Below, one piece after another: positions 11,101 to 14,967 of a stretch of DNA of 14,967 nucleotides. The notes under the pieces are model-generated. The model was not told where the DNA came from, did no database searches, and was given only the letters and a program-made list of their open reading frames with translations. Position numbers and translations under genes: made by a program. The number at the start of each line of letters is the position of its first letter. Positions within the stretch are counted from its first letter, which is position 1. The stretch spans positions 1 through 14,967 of the forward strand of contig JAPKAW010000025.1 of NCBI GenBank assembly GCA_028825055.1, in the 5' to 3' direction. The DNA is from Flavobacteriales bacterium (lineage in GTDB: Bacteria; Bacteroidota; Bacteroidia; Flavobacteriales_D; Sanyastnellaceae).

Positions 11101-11315
11101 GGCTGATCCTCGTTGTCGGATTGAAGCCAGCGGCTGTAAAGGTTCATGGCTGAACCGTATTGATGGTGCTCCCATTCTGCTTCGGCCTGCATCCACAAGC
11201 GCTGCGAGTCAAAAGGGCTTTGATTCCACTGGCTATAGCTTGTTAATTGCGCGGATACAAGCGCCAAAAACAACAGCGTGCGAATCCGAAAAAAGGGGGA
11301 GGTAGCTTGCGACAT
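8187..11315 (-). CDS. Large exported tetratricopeptide-repeat protein (1042 residues)
   Basis: The frame is open from an ATG at 11375, but the ATG at 11315 is preferred because it begins a proper signal peptide: MSQATSPFFRIRT, then LLFLALVSAQLTSYS, with cleavage before QWNQSPF; the longer form would place 20 polar residues in front. The mature part is a nearly continuous array of helical TPR units. Examples are KDYEGARLDLFAVMES, QRFKESLPYLEEAYTFSRG, KAYRKALNCFTLSVREED, GNYQEALQYFDAVRTYP and KDFEAASRYYNEVIGS, with the usual small/large residue spacing and A-x-x-x-F/Y pairs. There is no lipobox and no membrane helix, so it should be a soluble or envelope-associated periplasmic scaffold. The last 40 residues hold a short coiled stretch (RIDRLEQEILLKVIES) and a Pro/Thr-rich tail. 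It is the first gene of a two-gene unit with the barrel protein. TPR arrays bind proteins or peptides; the partner here is not known. Confidence 0.85.
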   Translation of the reverse strand: MSQATSPFFRIRTLLFLALVSAQLTSYSQWNQSPFDSQRLWMQAEAEWEHHQYGSAMNLYSRWLQSDNEDQPSLSALANFRLAACSIELQHADAENGIQNFMESYPESPLVQEAQWMYANFLYRKRDWNDAIAAFESIRTTRMPVAQERELQFKKGHARFELKDYEGARLDLFAVMESPEESGKFAANAQYYFSHISYLKGQPQVALTGFQSLATNPEFEQVVPIYIAQLLHETEQYEALIEYAPTVLHEDSRINEVQRADVSRLVGDAHYRQQRFKESLPYLEEAYTFSRGRDRTREFAYQMGYVYYKEKAYRKALNCFTLSVREEDSMAQNGMYHMADCYLSLGEKDKARTTFKKASQLDFDRDIQEDALFSYAKLAYELTYNPFDDAIGAVERYLRDFPDSKRKEEAYGFLLEVYMSSKNYDRALEALELIQEKTLPVQQAFQLVAYNRGVELFRTGNYQEALQYFDAVRTYPVDPLLTAESYFWQGELNYLLKRYTDATGRYAAFESSPGAYQSSHYADGIYARGYALFKRKLYVDALSAFRSYLKAAPGANASKTRDAKLRAADCFFSKKDFEAASRYYNEVIGSSDLTEDYARLQLAECFGSLDRPMEEIDVLKDMIARAPQSSYLPEAIYSLGRSYIETNQLPQARNAMERMQLEFPNSARFKYALVDLCLIGVKEGRDDDVLGIWEIIRRDYGQDAIAGDAFNVVEPLLIDRGLLDNIPSGVGLNGDEIEERLFNAARSLALERLCEKAIVRLTDYIRSYNQGRFLTEAHFFLGNCYFDDDQVNQARAAFEYVLNQPVCDYTELAALGAATIAWNAEDWDGALLHYRTLESVSMLKDNVLEARIGLMRCLYLLENSEEAMTYANLVLEDGQTPEDIQRTAVYWRGKIFLERGDEMQASADLKTIASFGGERGAECQFLLCKINFDSEDYQATESSIFQLIDQFAAYDEWKFQAFLLLVDVYIEMEDWFQARTTAQSVLDNVALEWVQTRALAQVQRIDRLEQEILLKVIESDSIRDISTRPTPLPIDTLNTEKP

Positions 11316-11423
11316 GTTCAGAAGTTGGGTCCTTTCGAAATTAAGGGTGCTTTGCGTGTTGAAATGCAGCACCATCTGAAGTTCTCAACGCTGAGCTGTG
11401 CCTATTTGTATGGCGATATTGCC

Positions 11424-11460
11424 AAAAAAAGAGACAGCCCCAAGTTTTTTTGGAGCTGTC
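11424..11460 (-). terminator. Strong intrinsic terminator of the DUF4920 gene
   Basis: On the minus strand GACAGC (11460-11455) pairs with GCTGTC (11438-11433). After one mismatch the stem continues CC/GG and AA/TT around an A-rich loop. TCTTTTTTT follows directly (to 11424). It lies 35 bases after the stop of the DUF4920 gene and separates it from the downstream TPR gene. Confidence 0.85.
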
Positions 11461-11462
11461 AC

Positions 11463-11494
11463 AATTCGAATCTAATTCGAATCTAATTCGAATT
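11463..11494. repeat. Three tandem 11-bp repeats (AATTCGAATCT)
   Basis: AATTCGAATCT occurs at 11463-11473 and 11474-11484, and a third, nearly complete unit AATTCGAATT at 11485-11494. Every unit carries the palindrome TTCGAA. The array fills exactly the space between the TAA stop of the DUF4920 gene (11495-11497) and its terminator stem. The 11-bp period is close to one helical turn. It may be slippage-generated or a protein-binding array; the sequence alone does not decide. Confidence 0.9.
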
Positions 11495-12019
11495 TTATTC
11501 CCCGGCCATTGGAGCTCCTTCTGGAACATCGGCAATCTGAACGCCTGAGGCTTCGAAGGCCAATTCAAAAACAGGCTCAGATACGGCATCGATGGCTGCT
11601 TGAGTAGCCCCAGCGTCTTCCAAGAGGTGCTTCTGAAATTCGACTGATAGTGTGTCGTAGTATGCTTCACCTGAGAACAACGCTCGTTTTCCTTGCACGC
11701 TGTCTTTCGGGACAAAAAAAGCATGGTCTTTCATGAAAACCATGACGGTGTCTCCTTGAGGTCCCTTAATACTCATCCAGCACCCCATGGTCATGCAACT
11801 CTGAACAATTTCTGCATCAAATAGCCCTTGACCACTTCCTCCAGCATCCATCACGCTGACAACATCGCTGGCTGACATAGGGGCGGAAAAATCGGCAATG
11901 GGCTCTCCGTAAGGTGTCCAAATGGCTGTGTCATTATCTGACGTTGCTTGTTCCGTGGAATCTGTATTGCAGCCCAGTAAGCATACCACATACAAGGGGA
12001 GGAAAAACACGATTTTCAT
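11495..12019 (-). CDS. DUF4920-family lipoprotein
   Basis: A 174-residue lipoprotein of unknown function. The signal peptide MKIVFFLPLYVVCLLGC ends in the lipobox LLGC with Cys17 as acylation site; Asn-Thr-Asp after the Cys is followed by an acidic Ser/Thr-rich linker to about residue 33. The folded part (YGEPI at 37-41 to about 160) carries the family hallmark SCMTMGCWMSIKGPQGD (Cys75, Cys80, Trp81) and HAFFVPKDSVQGKRALFSGEA. Cys75-Met76-x-Met78-x-Cys80 is rich in soft ligands and could hold a metal or form a disulfide; that is speculation. The C-terminal 20 residues are acidic and hydrophobic. The ATG lies 45 bp after the stop of the OmpA/PD40 gene on the same strand, so the two may share a transcript that ends at the terminator at 11424-11460. 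Confidence 0.85.
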   Translation of the reverse strand: MKIVFFLPLYVVCLLGCNTDSTEQATSDNDTAIWTPYGEPIADFSAPMSASDVVSVMDAGGSGQGLFDAEIVQSCMTMGCWMSIKGPQGDTVMVFMKDHAFFVPKDSVQGKRALFSGEAYYDTLSVEFQKHLLEDAGATQAAIDAVSEPVFELAFEASGVQIADVPEGAPMAGE

Positions 12020-12064
12020 GGCGCAAGGTTACGGTTTTTATAAGGGAATATATTGCCTCCAGCG

Positions 12065-14125
12065 TCAGTTTTTCAATGTGATCTCAAATTCAGTTCGTCG
12101 ATTGATTGAACGCGATATCGCATCAATATTGGGAGCTATTGGATGGGATTCTCCTAATCCTTGAGAGGTGATCCGCGTCACGGGAACACCGTAATTGGCA
12201 AGAGCAGTGGCAACGGCTAGCGCACGCCGCTCGGAGAGGACTTGGTTCTCGCGTTCGGCGCCGACATCATCGGTGTGGCCAATAATGTGAACTCCAAGGG
12301 CCTCGTTTCGAGTGAGGTATGAAGCGAATGCTTCCAGAATAATGATGGAAGTTCGGTCAATTTCTGCGCTATTGGAAGCATACTGAATGTCTCCAATTTC
12401 AAAGGCTTCCCCATTGAGAGGTTGCTGCAACACGATGGGAGCGAAAAGGGCGTCCGAGTTTGGAGCCGTTTGCTCGATGTCCACCACGATGCTCGCTTGA
12501 AATGCCAGTCCCTCAGCTTCAGATATTAGCAAGACATCTTCGCCTTGATCCAATCGTACAATGGAGGCAAAACGTCCATCATCTTCATTGATTTCGATTG
12601 CTTCGATGCGCTTGGATTTCGCATACTGTAAATAAAGCTTTGCGCCAGGAGGGATGCCACCGTCAGTAGCTTGAAGCGTTCCCTTCACAATTCTAACTTG
12701 CTCCGGCTTAAATTCTTCAGGAACGGGGAATCGAAGGAGGTCCAATCCTTTGGTGCCTGTTCGCCTGCTCGCGAAAAAAGCCTCTTGGCCATCTGTACTT
12801 ACCACCAAGCCATGCTCGTCCCCATCTGTATTTACAGGGGCCCCCAAGTTTTTCGCGTCCTCCCAATGCCCTGTGGAATCACGGTGACAGTACCATATGT
12901 CATACCCGCCGCCGCTCGGAGATCGATCGCTTGAAAAATAGAGCGTATTTCCGTCTGGGTGAATAAACGGAGCTTTGTCGTTGGAAGATGAATTGATTGG
13001 GCGAGGCAGTATTTCAGCAGGTCCCCAGACTCCATTCTCAGTTCGTTCGGACATCCAGATGTCCATGGTGCGATTCCCCGATGCATCCACCAAGCTATTC
13101 TCATTGACAGAGGCAAAATAAAGCTGCTTTCCATCTGAGCTTAACGCAGGTTGAGCTTCCCATCCAGATTCACTGTTGAGACTTTTCAGCGGCTTGAGAG
13201 TTCCCCAGAGATAAAGATAGTTGCCGTCATCATCGCGGTCTAGAACCTCATACTGCGTCATGAAGAGATCGATGTTTTCCGGGAATGCCGCTGTTGGGTT
13301 TTGAGCTGCGATGTACAATTCCAAATTGTCAATAGAGATGCTAGCTCCGCCATAGCGCATGCCAGCATTGAAAGGGGTATCTAAAGCGACATCGGGTGCG
13401 AAGTTCTGCGTCTCATTGGAACGCAAGGACATGTTGAATGTCTCAACGTCCCGTGTTATAACATCGCCCTTGGCTTTTTTCTTTCCACGTCGCGTAAAAA
13501 ACAACAAGGAACCGTCTGGAGAAAGAGCCGGTAGGAATTCATCCTCGTAAGAACTGACTTCTTTGATGATTTGGGGTGTGATGTCATCCTGATGCCGATA
13601 GAAATCTAGTTGAAACTGAATCAAGGGTAAAACGTGCTCGACCTCGGCGAGTTGTCTGTTATAGCGCTTTCCGAGTTTGTCAATCTGATCGGAAGGGAAG
13701 TTTCGATAATCTGAAAAATAGTCTTGTGCTTCTTGGTAATCACGATCGGCATAAGCCATTGCTCCCATGATATAGAGCGCATCAGCATGGTAGTGTGGGC
13801 AGCTCCTTAAGAGTTCCCTTAACGGTTCTTTTGCGGCATAAAAACTGGCCCCGGTTTTCTTGGCTGCAGCAAACTCCAATTTTCCCCATTCGAGAAGGCA
13901 TGCCATGCACTCCTCGTCTTTGCTGTATGCGACTTCAATAAAAGCAATGCGCTCCGAACGATCGTATTTTGAAGAGTTTTGAGCCTTCTCCAGCAAGCGG
14001 ACAACCTTGTCGTTGCTATAGTCCAAACAGGAGTCATCTTGCCCCGTGACAATTTTTGCCATCCCCGTTATCGCAACAACGATTAAGCTGATGTTAGCGG
14101 AAGTCTTAAGCCTGCTCCAGTTCAT
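12065..14125 (-). CDS. OmpA-family protein with TPR and PD40 beta-propeller (PorE-like)
   Basis: Read from the ATG at 14125, 686 residues. A TTG further upstream (14179) keeps the frame but would deepen the overlap with the symporter gene and spoil the signal peptide, so it is not used. Residues 1-28 are a signal peptide (ISLIVVAITGMAKIVTG) with no lipobox Cys. Residues about 45-150 are TPR-like helices (DALYIMGAMAYADRDYQEAQ). A PD40/WD40-like propeller follows at about 195-475, with blades marked LSPDGSLLFFTR (201), ALSSDGKQLYFAS (327), IHPDGNTLYFSSDR (388) and VSTDGQEAFFASRR (442). A carboxypeptidase-regulatory-like segment is at about 479-560. The C-terminal OmpA domain (about 575-686) has the diaminopimelate-binding Asp in GHTDDVGAERENQVLSERRA and Arg634. 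This order matches PorE of the type IX secretion apparatus, an outer-membrane/peptidoglycan link, but Bacteroidota carry several such paralogues. It overlaps the symporter gene by 20 bp. Confidence 0.85.
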   Translation of the reverse strand: MNWSRLKTSANISLIVVAITGMAKIVTGQDDSCLDYSNDKVVRLLEKAQNSSKYDRSERIAFIEVAYSKDEECMACLLEWGKLEFAAAKKTGASFYAAKEPLRELLRSCPHYHADALYIMGAMAYADRDYQEAQDYFSDYRNFPSDQIDKLGKRYNRQLAEVEHVLPLIQFQLDFYRHQDDITPQIIKEVSSYEDEFLPALSPDGSLLFFTRRGKKKAKGDVITRDVETFNMSLRSNETQNFAPDVALDTPFNAGMRYGGASISIDNLELYIAAQNPTAAFPENIDLFMTQYEVLDRDDDGNYLYLWGTLKPLKSLNSESGWEAQPALSSDGKQLYFASVNENSLVDASGNRTMDIWMSERTENGVWGPAEILPRPINSSSNDKAPFIHPDGNTLYFSSDRSPSGGGYDIWYCHRDSTGHWEDAKNLGAPVNTDGDEHGLVVSTDGQEAFFASRRTGTKGLDLLRFPVPEEFKPEQVRIVKGTLQATDGGIPPGAKLYLQYAKSKRIEAIEINEDDGRFASIVRLDQGEDVLLISEAEGLAFQASIVVDIEQTAPNSDALFAPIVLQQPLNGEAFEIGDIQYASNSAEIDRTSIIILEAFASYLTRNEALGVHIIGHTDDVGAERENQVLSERRALAVATALANYGVPVTRITSQGLGESHPIAPNIDAISRSINRRTEFEITLKN

Positions 14126-14967
14126 TTTCAGATGCAGCGATGATTGAAGAAACAGCACCATCGCCCGTGACATTGACAACTGTGCGGCACATATCTAGAA
14201 TGCGGTCAACAGGGAAGATCAAGGCAATCCAACCTGGGTTGAGACCGACACTTTCTAAAACAATGATCATCAGGACCAATCCGGCCGAAGGGATTGCTGC
14301 CGCTCCAATGGATGCTAGGGTGGCAGTCAAGACAATCACCGCCTGCTGACTCAATTCCAAATCGACCATGTGAAATTGAGCAAGGGCAACGACTGCGATG
14401 GCTTGGTACATGCTAGTGCCATCCATGTTGACGGTTGCCCCAATAGGAAGGACAAAGGAAGACGTACGTGTGCTTACACCTAAATTTTGATTCACACACT
14501 TCATGGTAACGGGAAGGGTCGCCACAGAGCTCGATGTTGAAAATGCTGTGATCTGCGCATCGCGCATACCGGCCTGGAACTGTTTCCACGTCATACCCTT
14601 AACAACGAGATGGACAAGCATGGGGTAAATGACGAACACCATCAAAGCCAGTCCCAAAACAACCACTAAACTATAGCGCAAAAGGAAGCTAAGAAGCTGC
14701 TGGAACATAGCCGCGTCTGTACCGGCAGCTTTGACCACTTGTCCGGCCATCAGGGCAAAAACAAAAAATGGCATCGCCTTCATAACCACCCAAACCATTT
14801 GAACGAACACTTCATTCAGTGCATCCATAGCACGTACAATCGGAGCCTTTTTGTCTTCTGGTAGACCAACGACTACGACGCCGAAAAAGATGGCAAAAAA
14901 GATGATTTGCAGCATACTCATGTCAGCGAGCGCTCCAAAAATGTTTTTTGGAACAACATCGACAAGC
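14106..14967 (-). CDS. Acidic amino acid:cation symporter (DAACS/GltP family), 5' end outside window
   Basis: The frame runs open from the right edge; 286 residues are visible, the C-terminal two thirds of a protein usually 400-450 long. An ATG at 14921 is internal: the residues before it (VVPKNIFGALAD) are the family motif after the first scaffold helices. Visible elements in order are hydrophobic helices; hairpin HP1 with STSSSVATLP (about 143-152); TM7 GATVNMDGT (176-184), which binds sodium and substrate; hairpin HP2 IPSAGLVLMIIVL; and TM8 FPVDRILDMCRTVVNVTGD. The TM8 residues align with GltPh Asp390, Asp394, Arg397, Thr398, Asn401 and Asp405. Arg397 binds the side-chain carboxylate and Asp394 the amino group, so aspartate or glutamate is the likely substrate; C4-dicarboxylate carriers of the DctA kind lack the Asp394 equivalent. 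Inner membrane. It is followed by the OmpA/PD40 gene with a 20-bp overlap. Confidence 0.93.
   Translation of the reverse strand, partial: LVDVVPKNIFGALADMSMLQIIFFAIFFGVVVVGLPEDKKAPIVRAMDALNEVFVQMVWVVMKAMPFFVFALMAGQVVKAAGTDAAMFQQLLSFLLRYSLVVVLGLALMVFVIYPMLVHLVVKGMTWKQFQAGMRDAQITAFSTSSSVATLPVTMKCVNQNLGVSTRTSSFVLPIGATVNMDGTSMYQAIAVVALAQFHMVDLELSQQAVIVLTATLASIGAAAIPSAGLVLMIIVLESVGLNPGWIALIFPVDRILDMCRTVVNVTGDGAVSSIIAASENELEQA

Noticed and set aside
11316..11375. 20-residue N-terminal extension of the TPR protein from the ATG at 11375
   Set aside because: It would put a polar stretch in front of a clear signal peptide; the ATG at 11315 fits an exported protein.
11412..11425. TGGCGATATTGCCA palindrome as an operator or terminator for the TPR gene
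   Set aside because: It is short, lies beside the T-run of the neighbouring terminator, and has no second copy in the window.
14126..14179. Longer OmpA/PD40 protein from a TTG at 14179
   Set aside because: It would overlap the symporter by 74 bp and bury the signal peptide behind 18 residues.

Overview
The window comes from a Bacteroidota chromosome, most likely Flavobacteriales or a close marine relative. Supporting points are the C-terminal OmpA protein with a PD40 propeller, a DUF4920 lipoprotein, a barrel protein of the plug-less 'TonB-dependent receptor' kind next to a giant TPR protein, a GyrB without the long enterobacterial insert, and an almost complete lack of Shine-Dalgarno sequences. 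The assignment rests on gene content and protein style only. I see no rRNA, tRNA, CRISPR array, phage gene, transposase or insertion sequence.

Layout. The left edge (1-1800, minus) is most of an M16-family (insulinase-like) exported protein whose zinc motif is destroyed; its 3' end lies outside the window. Divergent from it is hutH (1917-3410, plus), a complete histidine ammonia-lyase with no other hut gene nearby and the only plus-strand gene here. It converges, with 16 bp between stop codons, on an SDR oxidoreductase (3427-4224, minus). That gene sits 33 bp downstream of gyrB (4258-6276, minus) and may be read with it. The 141-bp gap upstream of gyrB holds a probable terminator of the preceding gene, a perfect DnaA-box match and a weak gyrB promoter candidate.

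The right half is a cell-envelope block, all on the minus strand. In transcription order from the right edge: the C-terminal part of an acidic amino acid:cation symporter (14106-14967, start outside the window); a TPR/PD40/OmpA protein like PorE of the type IX secretion system (12065-14125) overlapping it by 20 bp; a DUF4920 lipoprotein (11495-12019), closed by three 11-bp repeats and a strong terminator; then a 1042-residue periplasmic TPR solenoid (8187-11315) followed 5 bp later by a 587-residue outer-membrane beta-barrel protein (6418-8181), closed by another terminator.

How they fit together. The TPR protein and barrel look like one translationally linked unit, a periplasmic scaffold with an outer-membrane partner. 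The OmpA-type protein can anchor to peptidoglycan, and the DUF4920 lipoprotein is probably membrane-attached in the same compartment. hutH, SDR and gyrB are housekeeping or catabolic genes without evident connection to that block. No clearly new system is proven; the best candidate for undescribed biology is the TPR/barrel pair.
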